Assembly: GCF_900497805.2 (NCBI RefSeq)
Contig: NW_020954702.1
Coordinates: forward strand, 970,708-1,034,707
Origin: Vombatus ursinus
Lineage: Eukaryota; Chordata; Mammalia; Diprotodontia; Vombatidae
Direction: 5' to 3'
Length of the DNA: 64,000 bases
Part shown: positions 46,145 through 58,271 of the stretch, in pieces
How positions within the stretch are numbered: position 1 is the stretch's first letter
Layout: each line of letters starts with the position of its first letter
Translations under genes and position numbers: made by a program
The notes under the pieces: model-generated
Database searches by the model: none
What the model was told of the DNA's origin: nothing
Seen by the model: only the letters and a program-made list of their open reading frames with translations

Positions 46145-46965
46145 ATGCCAAACATTATGTCTGAAATGTGTACCATGTGCTAGGCACTATGTTAGGTAGC
46201 TATTGTGACTTATGATTCTTACTGTATTAAATTTGACATGACCATTTCAATGACTACCTATTTGATTCAGATGGATTGCACTATCATGGCCTAACACAGT
46301 ATAGCTAGAAATAAGACATCAGATTTGGTATATGACATGCAATTGCAGATATAAATGAGGACTTAAAGTGTATAAATAAACAAAAGTCAAAGATAACATG
46401 GATGTTTGTTTTTTTCCTTCTCCTTGGGAGATGAGTTATAAATTAATGCATTAGGATGAGGGTGCTGAACAGGGAAACTTGAAAGTAGATGATAAACGCA
46501 GCTGAATTTGAATTTTTGATGACACTTGCTTTGGAGTTGGAGGCCTGCAGATATAAGGCAGAGGAATGATGGAGAGATGTCAGAAGTGGGGGACACACAG
46601 ATATCGATCTGAGTATTATTCATGTGCAAATAATAGACAAGGTATTAGAAATCAATGATTCAGGTGTGAAGGAGAAGAGCAAGTTACAAAAGCACAAGGC
46701 TTCACGGAAGGTAATTGCACTGAATAAGGGAAGGGCATTGTAAAACAAGGTCATAGAGAAAACTCATTGGAAGCTGGTTTTAGCAGCATCAAGTTCAATA
46801 GACAGGTCCAAGAGTGTCAAGAGGAGAAATACCATTTTGTTTTGGCAGTGAAGGTGTTACTGGAGACCTTGGCAAGTCTGATTTCTGGGAAATGGTGAGG
46901 CTAAAAGCTGAGTTGGCTCTGGTTCATGAGGGAGTTTTCAGGGAGGAATTAAATACAGCTGGCGC
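46145..46965 (-). mobile_element. L2 LINE fragment
   Basis: Starts with a diverged antisense L2 3' end (GTACCATGTGCTAGGCACTA at 46169-46188). 46387-46960 is the antisense RT region: GAGGAATGATGGAGAGATGT, GGAGACCTTGGCAAGTCTGA (L2 VTNDL block in reverse). Internal deletions relative to the copy at 37855. Confidence 0.68.
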
Positions 46966-47639
46966 ACTCTAGGAGTTGGGTGGGGTTAGGGAACAGAATC
47001 TGGAATGCATAACCATTTATTGAGAATCACTGCTGTCTAAGCATAACTAGGTACCCCTAACCAGAAATACTGTGTTAAAAAGTGTATGTTCAAAGGATAT
47101 AGCTTTCATCAATAGAATATTAGAATATCTTGTTCTATGGTAGGATTCATCGTACTGCCAGAAGCTTGGCTAAAAATCATTTTAACAATGCTGACCCTAC
47201 TTCTGAAGTCAGCATATTCTATTCAGATATCCATTTTATTAAAGAAAAGATTTTTAAAAATTTTGACATAAGCATTCACTTTGCTGTGACATTACTAAAC
47301 ACCGATATGAATTACTCTTGACTACTAAAATTTGTTCTGGTACAATTTAATGCTATAAGAGGAAATAAAGGGGTGGATATCCATTAGGGAGAGTCAGTTA
47401 AACCTAGATGTACATTCTGTAGGAAAAGTTTATAATAGCTACAATATTAGTTTTAGAAAATGTCATTTCCAAAGGAAATTTGCAAAGGAAAGGATATTCT
47501 GTAAAGGTCAGTCTTAATTAAAATGCTGCATGGAAAGCTACAAGCAAGAGCATTCTCACCCAGCTCCTGCCAGAAGGATATAGTCAATGAAGAGAGTGGT
47601 CTGTTTCCATTCAGTATAGTGACTAGCATGCTATTTATG
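46966..47639. other. Unassigned interval
   Basis: No feature recognised. The 63-codon frame at 47130-47321 (MFYGRIHRTARSLAKNHFNN) matches nothing I know. Confidence 0.4.
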
Positions 47640-47815
47640 AATAATTCTTTTTTTTTAAAGTTTTATTGTCTCCTTTGGTTTTTGTAGCACAATCATTTCC
47701 TCCTTAGAGTCCCTACGTTATTGAAGCATCCCTTGAAACAAAGAAAAATGTTAAAGCAAAACCTACCTATAGAGTAACCAACAACTTTTGTTATTGTATA
47801 CTTCATTCCATTTCC
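47640..47815 (-). mobile_element. Old L1 3'UTR tail fragment
   Basis: Antisense text of the type seen in old L1 3'UTRs: AGTTTTATTGTCTCCTTTGG, then GCATCCCTTGAAACAAAGAA and GCAAAACCTACCTATAGAGT. Left end T-rich (47647-47656). Confidence 0.5.
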
Positions 47816-47879
47816 ACAGTTCCCAACAATGATGGGTAATTACATATAATGAAAGCTTAATGCCATGTAGTGTCATTTT

Positions 47880-48480
47880 TTTGACATTCAACAGCTATTC
47901 AATATTTATTATGTACCTACCATCTGCAGAGCACTATGCCAGGTTTGGGAAAGATACAAAATTTGGGCAAGGCATGGTCTTTACCATCACAGAGCTCAGG
48001 TTCCAGAATGGGGACAAGACAGAGAAGCAAATGATCATACAAGATACTGGTATTACAGAATAAATGCATTAACGGTCAGGTGAGGTCACTGTCAGTCTTC
48101 AAGCAAAGGATGGATCACAAATTGTTGGGTTTGTGGTTGAGGGTATCTTTGTTTATGTATTGGTTCAACCAGATGGCTGATGAGGCCCTGACTAACTCTG
48201 AAATTCTGATCCTGTGCTTCCGTTTCCAGGGTGAAGGTGGAATAAAGATTAGTATCATGGAGGTGATAGTTAGGTTTTTAGGGATTGGTGGAAATTCAAC
48301 AGAGGAGGAAGAGGACTATTTCTAGCATAGCAAATAGCATAAGAAAAGACAGAAGGATTTGGAGGTTACAGTATGTTTGCAGTGTGATGTAGTAGTTCAG
48401 TTTATGGAGAATAAGGTAAAGCTAGAAAACTACCGATAAAGAAGGGTCTTGATGCTGTACAAAGAAGTTTTAACACCTAG
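47880..48480 (-). mobile_element. L2 LINE fragment, interrupted
   Basis: Antisense L2 3' end (TATTTATTATGTACCTACCA, GCAGAGCACTATGCCAGG) to about 48075, then L3/CR1-like text, then antisense L2 again at 48300-48480 (AGTAGTTCAGTTTATGGAGA). Confidence 0.68.
48085..48215 (+). mobile_element. L3/CR1-type LINE 3' end
   Basis: CTTCAAGCAAAGGATGGATC, then GGTTCAACCAGATGGCTGAT and CTAACTCTGAAATTCTGATC, the pattern of CR1/L3 3' ends (GGTTGGACTAGATGGCCTC...CCAACTCTGAAATTCTATGA). It is embedded in the L2 fragment. Confidence 0.6.
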
Positions 48481-48565
48481 TAGAATGTGAACTTCGGGTG
48501 AACAAGCACTCTTATTTTTGTATCCCTAGTACTTCACACAATTTCTTGCATTTTGTGTTAAACCT
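48481..48565 (+). mobile_element. L2 LINE 3' end, sense
   Basis: GAATGTGAACTTCGGGTGAA, TTTTTGTATCCCTAGTACTT: the sense L2 terminus (GAATGTGAGCTCCTTGAGGG type), abutting the antisense L2. Confidence 0.62.
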
Positions 48566-48599
48566 TCGATTTAATTGGTATATGGAAATACTGATATGG

Positions 48600-48770
48600 G
48601 AACTCCCCTCATGTAACAACTACAGCTTTAGAGTTTCAGAGCTGCTCAGGGGAACTGAGCAGTTAAATGACTGAACCAGAGTTAGTAAGTGCCAGAAACA
48701 GAATTTAAACACAGGTCCTCCACGAGGCCAGCCCTTCGTCCACAGTACCACACTACTTTTTTTGCCTAAA
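48600..48770 (-). mobile_element. MIR-type SINE fragment
   Basis: Antisense core: GAGCAGTTAAATGACTGAAC, AGTTAGTAAGTGCCAGAAAC, then a diverged head ending CAGTACCACACTACTT. Confidence 0.62.
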
Positions 48771-48782
48771 ATGTAAGGAGCG

Positions 48783-49520
48783 AAAAAGTATTTATTAATC
48801 ATTTCTGCTCTATGCCAGGCATTATGCTAAGGGATGCACATTTACTTAAAAAACAAGACAGTCTTTGCTTACATTCTCATAAGGGAAGATAACACTTTTA
48901 ACAGTGGTGGCCAGAGAAGGATGTTTTGGCTTGGGAGTCAAAGTGACGACGAATAGAGTCTCAGGGCAATTGTTTAATATGTCCTTCTTAGGAATGGTGG
49001 AATTGATCTGACTAGTTTCCAGAACTAGAGGCAGAAAAGAGGGAAAGGTAAGAGGGGTACCACTCTCAGTGTGCAGTTGGGCAGAAGGCAGAGTGCTTGG
49101 TGTGAGCTAGATAAGAGCACCAATCAGGACACCGGGGTGGAAAGTGGAGTACTACACAGAGCTAGGCAACATAACACAAAGAGAGCTGGAGAGTAGCAGG
49201 TGCTTAAAAAAGTGTTCATCATATTTAATTGTTAGGAAGCAATAGAGTGCCATTTATTTTGGAGTAGTGACACAACTAGATTTCCATGTGAGAGAAGAGA
49301 TCATTCTGGCAGCAGTACAAAAATGGATAAGAGAAAGCAGACTATTGCAGTAGTTAAGAGTCCAGTGATAATGAGAGCTTGTACGACTAATTTAGTGACA
49401 ATGGGAATAAAGAGGGAAGGAATGGATGTGGAAGGCAGTGTGAATGTGCCAATCTGGGTAACTGACTGGACATGAGAGGAAAGGGAGAGGGATAAGACAA
49501 GATTTGGCCAATGTTAGTTA
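48783..49520 (-). mobile_element. L2 LINE fragment
   Basis: Antisense 3' end (AAGTATTTATTAATCATTTC, GCCAGGCATTATGCTAAGGG), then L2 body. 49220-49400 keeps ATCATTCTGGCAGCAGTACA and ACTATTGCAGTAGTTAAGAG, the reverse of the conserved DYCNSLL-coding stretch. Confidence 0.72.
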
Positions 49521-49599
49521 CTATGAATCCAGAAGCCTCAGTGGCAGCCATAACTTCCTAAACAGTTTTCAGGTCCGCCTAGAAACTCTTTAGGAGTTG

Positions 49600-50145
49600 G
49601 CCTTCATGTAGTGTCATTTTCATTTAAATTATTGTAATTACTCTGTATATTTTCCTGGTTCTGCTTAATTTTCAGAGCTGATGCACATTCAAGTCTTGAT
49701 ATGTATCTTTGAATTCTTGACATCCATTTTTCCTTATGGTACAATTCCTTGTGGTCCATTACATTCAAATATCACAACTTGTATAGCAATTCCTCTTTCA
49801 ATGGACACCCACTTTGCTTTTAGTTTTTTTTGCTACCTTAAAAAGTGTTACTAAGAACAGTTAGTTTATATGGGTCTGTTTTTTTCCCCTTTTCTGTCTT
49901 TCACTTCCTAGGGATATGTGCCCTGTAATGGGATGGTTGGTCTGCAGGGATGAACAGTTTAGTGACTTTTCTCCCATAATTCCAAATTGTTTTTTCAAAA
50001 CAGTTTAATTTACCATTCCACTAAAATCATATTAGTGCATTTGTCATCCTACAGTCTCTCTAACATTTAATTATCTTTGCTACTTTGAGGGTGTAGGAGG
50101 TAATATCTCAGAGTTGTTTCAATTTGTTATGCTCAATTCTGAACC
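49600..50145 (-). mobile_element. L1 ORF2 3'-end fragment
   Basis: Antisense L1: TATTTTCCTGGTTCTGCTTA, ATTCCTCTTTCAATGGACAC, AATATCTCAGAGTTGTTTCA. More diverged than the L1s at 26 and 62 kb. Confidence 0.72.
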
Positions 50146-50186
50146 TCCTGAGAATCTATTTTTGATGGTATTATTTCCTAACACTG

Positions 50187-50400
50187 TTATGGTCTAGGAG
50201 TCAGGGCAGAGGAATGGGAATCAGGAATTCTATTTCTAGCTTTGTCAATCATTTGCTGTAAGTCACTCAGTCTCACAATTCTGTAGTTATCTTTTTGCAT
50301 AATGGAGCTAATTATAGCTATAGTTTGAAAAGTGCTTTGATATCTTGAGATAAAAGATGTCTTATAAAAGCAAAGAATACCATTATTATCAGTCAATGGT
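50187..50400 (+). mobile_element. MIR-type SINE, near full length
   Basis: Sense MIR: GGTCTAGGAGTCAGGGCAGA, CATTTGCTGTAAGTCACTCA, GCATAATGGAGCTAATTATA, and a tail AAAGTGCTTTGATATCTTGA then TACCATTATTATC. About 210 bp, diverged. Confidence 0.72.
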
Positions 50401-51620
50401 TTCTAGGTTCCCTGAATTCAGACTTTCTCCAGGAAAATCCATTAGTAAAACTAGTCTATATAACACAAAACTGTTTAAATTAGATAAAGACTAAAAAAGA
50501 TGAATCAAATGAAGCACAAAATAACATACAAAATTAAAGAAATGACACTATTTTAAAAATCTCTACAATATTATTGTGAATGAACTCCGCATTGCACAAA
50601 TATAATAGTAATAATAACACCTGTCTTTATAATACCTTTATAATCTTACATTTTCAAAGTACTTGTAAAATCTGGTACCTCCTAAATCTCTGCCTAATTT
50701 TTTCTACTGCGGACACTCAGTGAAGAGAATAACAAAAGCTGGAGTGAAACAGGGGAATTATGATACATCCTAGACTAAGAAATATACTTCTACATTTCAG
50801 TACTTCAAGGGACCTGTGATCTCATCCATTTGGGCATTTCCTCCATTACCACAGATAGCAAGCCACCCACACATTTTTCAAACTGTGCTGTTCTTGTCCT
50901 TGTTTTCCCACAACTCCTCCATGGAGGAACTCCTCAAGTAAATGGAAGCCTTTTTCCACATCTTTTTGTATCATTTAGATACCAATAAAGCACATGAGAT
51001 GTTTATCTGTTATTGCTGGCTCTTACTACATCATTGACATCTCCTTTTCTAATTATACATTCTTCACTAATATCCCTTATTTTACTTCTTTCATATAGAT
51101 AATTGTTGAACATGTAGTATAGACCTCTTGTACTCATATCTCGATTACCCTTTGGATTACCTGCAGCTATGATTCCTTGGAGATTTAAATACAAAATCCT
51201 CAACCATAGAGCATCATTGGGAAGGATTTGTGTTTGAAAGATGAGTTTTTACATGAGGAAGCAATTTAGTTTCATGAAATAGCAATGCACAATAAAATTC
51301 AGTTTGGTTTCTTCTTCGTATTAAGTTCTTATTCTACCTCATTGTCCTCAATGCCGATATGAAGAATATGTATTGATTTAATAATTCAGTGGACTAGACA
51401 TCCAAATGTATGTTGGAGTATGTAGAAGAGGCATTTTTCATCCATTTAATTTTTTCTGTAGGGATTATTAGGTTTGATGAAGCCCTGTAACGTTATGGGG
51501 GTGGTGCAACCAGCATAAATGCACCAGCAAACCAAAGTACAACTTTTAAAGGAAATCCCATTTCCATTTGGATCCTGCTGTGATATCAATAAATTAGCAA
51601 GCATTTATTTTTCAAATAAA
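50401..51620. other. Mostly unassigned interval
   Basis: 50803-50880 (GGGACCTGTGATCTCATCCA) resembles the 5' border of the SINE at 21418, antisense. The rest shows nothing recognised. The minus frame 51003-51203 (66 codons) ends at nothing I can name. Confidence 0.35.
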
Positions 51621-51624
51621 TTAT

Positions 51625-51722
51625 TATTTATATCTTTATTTTTGTATCACTTACAGTTTATAATATATCTCTCCCTAAACTTCCTCCTAGAGAGTCATCC
51701 TTTATAACAATAGTATGCAAAT
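51625..51722 (-). mobile_element. Old L1 3'UTR tail fragment
   Basis: Antisense: CTCTCCCTAAACTTCCTCCT, AGAGTCATCCTTTATAACAA. Same kind of tail as 47640 and 52540. Confidence 0.42.
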
Positions 51723-51844
51723 TTTTTTTAACATGCCTACCTGCCAGTAAAATAATTTCGAGCATATTTCCTATTTTTTTTTACTATGCTAGTAATAATT
51801 ATGCCTATAAAACAGAAATTAAAAAGGATGCTAAAGACAAAATT

Positions 51845-52078
51845 TGTTCAGTCATGTCTGACTCTTTGTGACCCCATGTGGGGTTTTCCTGGCAAAGATA
51901 CTGGAGTGGTTTGCCATTTCCTTCTCCAGTTCATTTTACAGATAAGGAAACTGAGGCAAACATGGTTGAGTGATTTATGTAGGATCATACATCTAGGAAG
52001 TGTCTAATGCCAGATTTGAAATCACAAAGATGAGTCTTTCTGATTCCAGGATGGGTACTCTACCCACAGAGTCACCTC
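51845..52078 (-). mobile_element. Long tRNA-derived marsupial SINE
   Basis: Antisense: TTCAGTCATGTCTGACTCTT, GGGTTTTCCTGGCAAAGATA, ACTGAGGCAAACATGGTTGA, head near 52050-52078. Possible TSD AAAGACAAAA (51833-51842) against AAAGATGAAA (52079-52088). Confidence 0.88.
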
Positions 52079-52088
52079 AAAGATGAAA

Positions 52089-52529
52089 CAGTATTGTGAA
52101 AATGTCTCATTAATGGTAGCAAAAGTCTTTGCTATCAATAAAATGTTATCGATAATATTTTCAGTGACAGCAATATGATTGAATATACCTCATAATTTTG
52201 AAAAATTTTGGTTTAACATTTTGTAATATAGCTATCAAAAAGTCTGGTTATACCTTCAGTTTATTTTGATACTTGATTCTAATGGTTGTTGTAGCTGAAA
52301 AAGATACTTAACTCAAAATGGAAAAAGTGAATCATGATTCAAGTGAATCAATCTTTTTTTTTAAAATCATGCTAATCATTTTCAGTCCTATTTATCAATT
52401 ATGTAAAGGTTTCTATTGAAATTCAGCTAATAAATTTCAACCTTTTCTATTGTCAATCAACTGTCTTGGTAAACTAATTCTATGATATTAAATATTTTAA
52501 AAATAATTTTGTTGATATCTTATTCTTGT
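52089..52529. other. AT-rich interval
   Basis: Nothing recognised. Confidence 0.45.
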
Positions 52530-53408
52530 AAATCAACTACACTATCCACTGATCCTCTTTCCAAACCTCCCTTGAGAGCTATTCTTTATAGTACAAATTC
52601 ATAAAATTAACCAACATATTGAAAAACCAGAATGTTATATGTAGTCTTCCATATTAATGGTTTCCTATATCTTCAAAGATATAGGTGTCAAGTTTGGTCA
52701 TTATAATTTCAGATTATTGTTTTAATTGTTTTGTTGTTGTCTTTGTTGTCGTTTTTCCATATACAGTGTTGTAGTAGTTTTATGTATTGTTTTCCTGGTT
52801 CTGCCTGCTGCTCTCTGCATATCAGTTCATACAAGTTTTTTCATGATTCTCTGTATTCATCATATTTGTCATTTTATAACAGTAATATTCCATTTTATTC
52901 AGGTAGCAGAATTTTTTTTTAGCCATTCCACAGTCAATGGGCATCTCTTTTGTTTCCATTATTGCTCATTGCTACACCAAAAATTTCTTCTATAAATATT
53001 TGGGAGCCTTTAGTTTTGTCATTGTTATCCTTAAAGTATTTCCCTATCAGTGGAATCTTTGGGACAAAAGGTATGGATATTTTAGTCACTCTCTTCGCAT
53101 AATTCTAAATTGCTCTCCAAAATTTGTGGTAAATTCACAACTCTACTAACAATGTATTAGTGTGTCCATCTTTCCACAACACTTCCAGTATTGGCTCTTC
53201 TTATCTTTTGTCATCTTTGTCAATTTACAAGGTGTGAGGTGAAGCCTCAGGGTTGTTTTGATTTGCATTTCTCTTACTATTGGTAATTTGGAGCATTCTT
53301 TTATATGGTTTTTAATAGTATGCAATTTTCTTGAAAATTATTAATAGTCTTTTACCACTTATCTATTGGGGAATGACTTTCAGTCATATACTATTAATTG
53401 TCTATATG
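52530..53408 (-). mobile_element. Old L1, 3'UTR and ORF2 end, 5' truncated
   Basis: Antisense: a 3'UTR tail (AACCTCCCTTGAGAGCTATT), then ORF2-end text: ATATCAGTTCATACAAGTTT, GCCATTCCACAGTCAATGGG, GGTGAAGCCTCAGGGTTGTT, TATCTATTGGGGAATGACTT. It breaks off at about 53408. The plus frames at 52726-52995 are shadows. Confidence 0.75.
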
Positions 53409-54280
53409 CTGGAAGGCCAATAAAGGCTCATGGGATGTGATCAGCCTGATTTCAAAAGTGTATGGTGATGTAGGCCCTGGCTCTCCACTTCAGAGCATTT
53501 GTATATATTGTGACAGTTTCATGTCCTTTTAATTACAGTGAAAAACCTTTTAAAACGGGAAGTGTGGCATTTAAAAAGGTACAAGAGACATAATTTCTGG
53601 GTAATGTGATCATTTTATTAATAAGGCCAGCATGTTTATTAATAAAAAGATGGTCACTTGGCCATCTCTCTTAGACCAAAGAGCCCTCATGGGAGTGGGC
53701 TCACAGTTTATATGCCCTTTGAAGAGTAGGTGTTCCAGGTAGCAATCAACTCTGGTCAAAAATCAATGAGAAAATGAATATTACAATGAGAGCCTGGGCT
53801 ATATTACAATGAGGGTCTTGGGGTACATGACTTGGATCACTCAAATCTTGATCAAAGAGCTATTAATTTCTATATCACCTGTTAGACAAAAGGGAGGATC
53901 AACAATTCCCAGACCTGTCTGAGCAAATGCAATGAGCAGGAGTGTACCCATTAGCCTAAAATTAGAATTTCTTTAATGTCTGATTAGATCTTGGCCTGGG
54001 TAAATCTCTGCCTAAGATTTCCCACGCTGAATGGTTTTTGGATGAGAAAGTAGAAAAGGGGAAAAATCTTGGTTCTAATACAATAATTAGTTATTAATAC
54101 TAGAGACAAATAATCATCTTTCCTATTAGGAGAGTGCAAAATAAAGGCACTAACGAGTCAATTTGATTCCAGTTTAGGAGAATGTTCTTGTATTTTGGTT
54201 CTTGCTATCACTTTTTAGTAGATATCTCTGTAAAAGCTAGGCAATGTTAATTGGTTAACTGAGGAGAAATCAACTGGTTA
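53409..54280. other. Unclassified dispersed-repeat-like block
   Basis: 0.87 kb starting exactly where the L1 ends and stopping near the next SINE. Features: GACAGTTTCATGTCCTTTTA, a duplicated motif ATTACAATGAG (53783-53793 and 53810-53820), and AATAAA near 53634. Its bounds suggest one inserted element, perhaps a solo LTR, but I see no terminal motif or TSD to prove it. Confidence 0.28.
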
Positions 54281-54289
54281 AATTGTTTG

Positions 54290-54542
54290 TTGTTTAGTGA
54301 TTTTTCAGTCACGTCCAACTTGTCATGACTCCATTTGGGGTTTTCTTGGCAAAGATATTAGAGTTGTTTGCCATTTCCTTCTCCAGCTAATCTTACAGAT
54401 AAGGAAACCGAGGCAAACAAGATTAAATGACTTACCCAGGATCTCACAGCTAGTAAGCGTCTGAGGCCAGATTTGAAGTCAGGAAGGTGAGTTTTCCTGA
54501 CTCTAGGTCTGGTGCTGTATCCACTGTGCCACCTAGCTGTCA
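54290..54542 (-). mobile_element. Long tRNA-derived marsupial SINE
   Basis: Antisense: TTCAGTCACGTCCAACTTGT, GGGTTTTCTTGGCAAAGATA, ACAGATAAGGAAACCGAGGC, ending CACTGTGCCACCTAGCTGTC. Nearly complete. Confidence 0.92.
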
Positions 54543-55525
54543 GGGTTAATTTTATAGTAGGGTACTAATCATTGTCTGTTATTTGGAATTGTGACAAAAT
54601 ACATTTCCAGACAGTAGCTGTATCTCCTCCTTGGGCTTGTAAGGGCAATCCTGAGGGATTGGAGATATTTCTTTTAATACTATCAGCTTGAACATATTCC
54701 AGTGTGCTTTTCCTAATATCATTTGTCAAAAACATTAGTACCAATGATTAGGATAGTATCATGCAATCAAAATTACCTGTTTTATCTTTTGCAGTTCTCT
54801 TTAGCCTTTATTTGGTTAACAATTCAATGCCCAACTGTATCATGGTGGAGCAGGCATAAGTGAGTCTGGTGGTCTGTGTCTTTGTTTACATTCTGATCTT
54901 TTCAAGCTGCCCTTCCAAAACTTCACCATTCTGCTTCAGCTGTTGCATCTAGGAAAATTGGAATAGGGAACATCTCCTTCTGTGTATTAATTTAACATAT
55001 AGCTTGAGAAGGGGATAACATGAAAGTCTCCTGAAGGAGGGAGGAGTGAGTGTGCCATTGCCATGAGTGTGGAACTCTGGTTATTCCCCAGTCTACTCTC
55101 TGTCTCACCATCTTCTCTAGGTATGCTTCTGTTAACTTGCTGATAGCTTGCAAGAGGTTGAGACCTTGAATATATTGCCCTGGGACTTGGCCCTTTCAGG
55201 TGACCTGTCCTCTTCACTGAGCACACATACAGTGTCTCTTTGGTGCTTGATGGAAGAAACCTGATGATGCCAAGGCATTTCTGCGTCCTCCCATCTTAGA
55301 GCCTATGATGAGGCAGAGAAGATTTAACGGATGATGTTGACTCAGCATTTATACAAACTTTACTCCTTTTCCCTGTGTACAAAATTTCAATTACGTCAGA
55401 GGGGATTCTAAGTCACTTGTTGTTGTTACTCTCTAATTTGCACTTTATTTTGCTTCCTTCCTAAACTACTCCTGTCTGCAGTTTGGCAAGTGTGTCTTAG
55501 AGCTGGGTGAAAGGCCTTGATGTTT
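54543..55525. other. Unassigned interval
   Basis: Nothing recognised. The minus frame 54987-55226 (79 codons) shows no domain. It could be unique host sequence. Confidence 0.4.
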
Positions 55526-55612
55526 CAGTTGTCTCATCTGCAAAGTGGAGGTGTTGGACACTGGGACCTCTGAAGTTCCTTCTGGTTCCAAGTCTCTGAT
55601 CCCTAGTCAAGG
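55526..55612 (+). mobile_element. MIR3-like SINE fragment
   Basis: GTTGTCTCATCTGCAAAGTG, GTGTTGGACACTGGGACCTC, CCTTCTGGTTCCAAGTCTCT: the MIR3/therian SINE middle and 3' part. Confidence 0.65.
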
Positions 55613-55899
55613 GAATATTTTCTCCATTCTTGTTCTCAGCCCACCCTCACAGTACCTTAATCCCAATTCTTGATTCAGTCTTGATTCAAGTCTTGATTCA
55701 TTAAACTACTGCACAGGAGTTTAATGAAATATAAAGACTCGAACACATCTTTTATTTATCTTATTATGCTGCCCAGAATTTGATTGATTGAGAAATTCTG
55801 CTTTAAAAATCCCCCTCAAAAAAAGAATTCAATACCTAAACCATAGGTGAGAAAGGTATATAATCTGCTTCTCTTTTTATAACTTTTTATAGCATGACT

Positions 55900-56440
55900 T
55901 TGAAAATTCATGTCATGTAATCATTTTGAATTAATTCTAGTATTTCATTTAATATATTTGTATTAATCTAATTTTTGCCTCCCATTTTTTCAGATATCCT
56001 TCTCTTATAAACAGTTATTTCCTAGGTAATTTGTGTTTTGGTGTAATTGAATGCTATTTTTATTTTCATTTCATTCTAGCATAATCTACCATGGACCTAC
56101 CTTTCTAGTTTTTAAACCAGTACCAAATAGTTTCACTGCTGACAGCATTATAATATAGTTTGGGGTCTGGAAGTGCTAGTCCTCATTCATTCCTATACTT
56201 TTTCATAACTAATCTTGATATTCAACTTTTTTTGTTCTTTCAAATGAATTTTGTTACTATTTTGTCTAGCTCTGAAAATACCCTTTTGTTTGATTTGTGT
56301 AGTACTAAATCTCAGATCAATTTGGGTAACTTTTTAAAAATATGCCTGCTGAATATCTTTCTAGTTATTCAAGTTATTCTTAAATTCTTACTTATTTAAG
56401 TCATTATAGCTATTTAAGTTATTTTTTGTTCTGTGTTCTG
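55900..56440 (-). mobile_element. L1 ORF2 fragment
   Basis: Antisense ORF2 after the RT core: AACCAGTACCAAATAGTTTC, GGTCTGGAAGTGCTAGTCCT, matching 27590-27690 (CAGTACCAAATAGTTTTGAT). Heavily decayed. Confidence 0.68.
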
Positions 56441-56473
56441 TAAAAATCTCTTATATATCACCCTTCATTTTTT

Positions 56474-56730
56474 TTCAAGTCTCCGCTAAAGTTCCTTCTT
56501 CTCCAAGAACTCTTTCCCAGTTCTCTTTATTCTTAGTGCCTTCCCTTTGAGACTTACTTATCCCTAATTTGTTCTGTATATATGTTGTTTGCTTGTTATC
56601 TCCCTGATTAGAATGTTAACTCTTTGAGAACACAGATTGTTTCTGCCCTTTCTTTGTGTGCTTGGAGCTTAGCACAGTGCCAAGCACATTGTAGGTACTT
56701 ATTAAATGTTAGTTAACTGATGAGTGAACA
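56474..56730 (+). mobile_element. L2 LINE 3' end, sense
   Basis: CTCCAAGAACTCTTTCCCAG, GAATGTTAACTCTTTGAGAA, then GCTTAGCACAGTGCCAAGCA and TAGGTACTTATTAAATGTTA: a classical L2 terminus. Confidence 0.88.
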
Positions 56731-56899
56731 CTCATTCATAAGTATTTACCAACTCACTGGGCTTTTTCATTTTTATCTTGTCTTGTTTCACTCTACATCT
56801 AATGTTCAATTGTTCTTTTATAGGGTTTCAAAAGTTTAATGGAATTTGGGAAAGGATCTGTTCTGCCACTCTTTTGGTCTCATGACATGGAAGTCAGGA

Positions 56900-57050
56900 G
56901 TTGCTTATATATGTATCTGTATATGTTATATATGTATATGTATATATACATACCCATATATGTGTGTATGTATATGCATAAATACATATATACACACACA
57001 TACATTTTAATATATGTATGTATATACATATATACACACATTTATATAGA
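56900..57050. repeat. TATG/TATA-rich microsatellite
   Basis: Degenerate ATGTATATG, TACATA and ACACACA units. The Y/I/M/C-rich frame 56839-57054 is an artefact of it. Confidence 0.92.
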
Positions 57051-57054
57051 ATGA

Positions 57055-58271
57055 TTATTTGTTACACTATATATCTTAGCAGTCTATGCAGAGCCCCAAA
57101 GTGAGAACCAAAAGTCTTATAACAAAGGTGCCATCAGATCTAGTCCCCGATACTCATAAGTTTTCTAATTTGGTTGCTGTTGTATGCAGAGAACTAATAC
57201 TCTTGTTTGGGTATCTGCAGAGGATGCCAAGGGGTAAGGGAAGCATTGAGAGAGAGAGAAGATCACTTAAGGCAGTATTTTCTCTTCACATTTCTAACTG
57301 ATAATCAGAGAATACAAGACCCTATGTCTCTACCAGCTGTGTGTGTACTGATAACATCATTACAAAACACATGTGTTTGCCATAGAGCCAAGATCAGAAT
57401 TCAAATCTCTTTAGTTTTAAAGCAATTGGTTATACCACCAAACCAGTCAAGTTAAGGACCAGGTAAATTGACATAATAAGTCTCAATTAGAATGGGCTTA
57501 GTTTTACTTATTTTGAATTCTTGCATTAAAATGAAATAGATGAAGTTTTAGCTACAGCAGAACAAATATTCAATTAAGATGTGTAAATTCCAGCTCTGTA
57601 CTCAGTAAAGCCTTATTTTAAAAATACTTTTGTTAAACTATCAATGGGTCATAAACAATAATTTTTATATGTTGTTTAATAATTCATATCCCTAGAAGAT
57701 ATGTTCCTAGACTAAGTAAGGAAGAGGTGAAACTACAAAACTATGGTTACTTCAATACTGGCAAAATATTATAGATTATCTATGAGAACTTTGGTCTTTG
57801 TTAGCTTATATAATGGGTGCCAAAGGTGGCAGTTGGGTTGATTTCTAGTGTAACAATGACTGGCCTTAGGAACCTTGGTAAAACTGAAAAACAAGGGAAA
57901 GTTGTTTTTGTTAGCCTACCACCAAAATTTCTCTACCTCTTTCTTAATTCTTAATACACCTTTTTCTTTGTTCTGGGCACTGAAGGTTTTTGTACTGCCC
58001 ACTGGTTGGTCTTCAGTAAAGACCTTATCAGACCTACTTTCTTCTTCCCCTATATTTCAAAAATGCCTATTCCCATCACCCTTCTGTATATATAAATATC
58101 ATTCCTTTGGTTCATTTTAGTTGGCTATCCATCAACTAAAGTAATGCACAATGCTGCTATTCCTAACTCTTAGGTGGTAACGGCAATTTAAAAGAATAGT
58201 TTACTAATCTAACTAAATCTCTAATTGTAGACGATGTGGTGATATTTGATCATGGAAAATCTTCCAAGTAC
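57055..58271. other. Unassigned interval
   Basis: No repeat family or known domain. Overlapping frames at 57086-57301 and 57207-57455 are about 75 codons and unremarkable. A splice-acceptor-like TTGCTGTTGTATGCAG at 57175-57190 is noted but unsupported. Confidence 0.4.

Noticed and set aside
52726-52995. 89-codon Cys/His/Phe-rich frame with secreted or membrane look
   Set aside because: Overlaps antisense L1 3' end and has no Cys spacing of a known family.
57175-57235. Possible small exon (acceptor TTGCTGTTGTATGCAG, donor-like GGGGTAAGGG)
   Set aside because: Weak donor, no conserved protein, no neighbouring exon; chance is likely.
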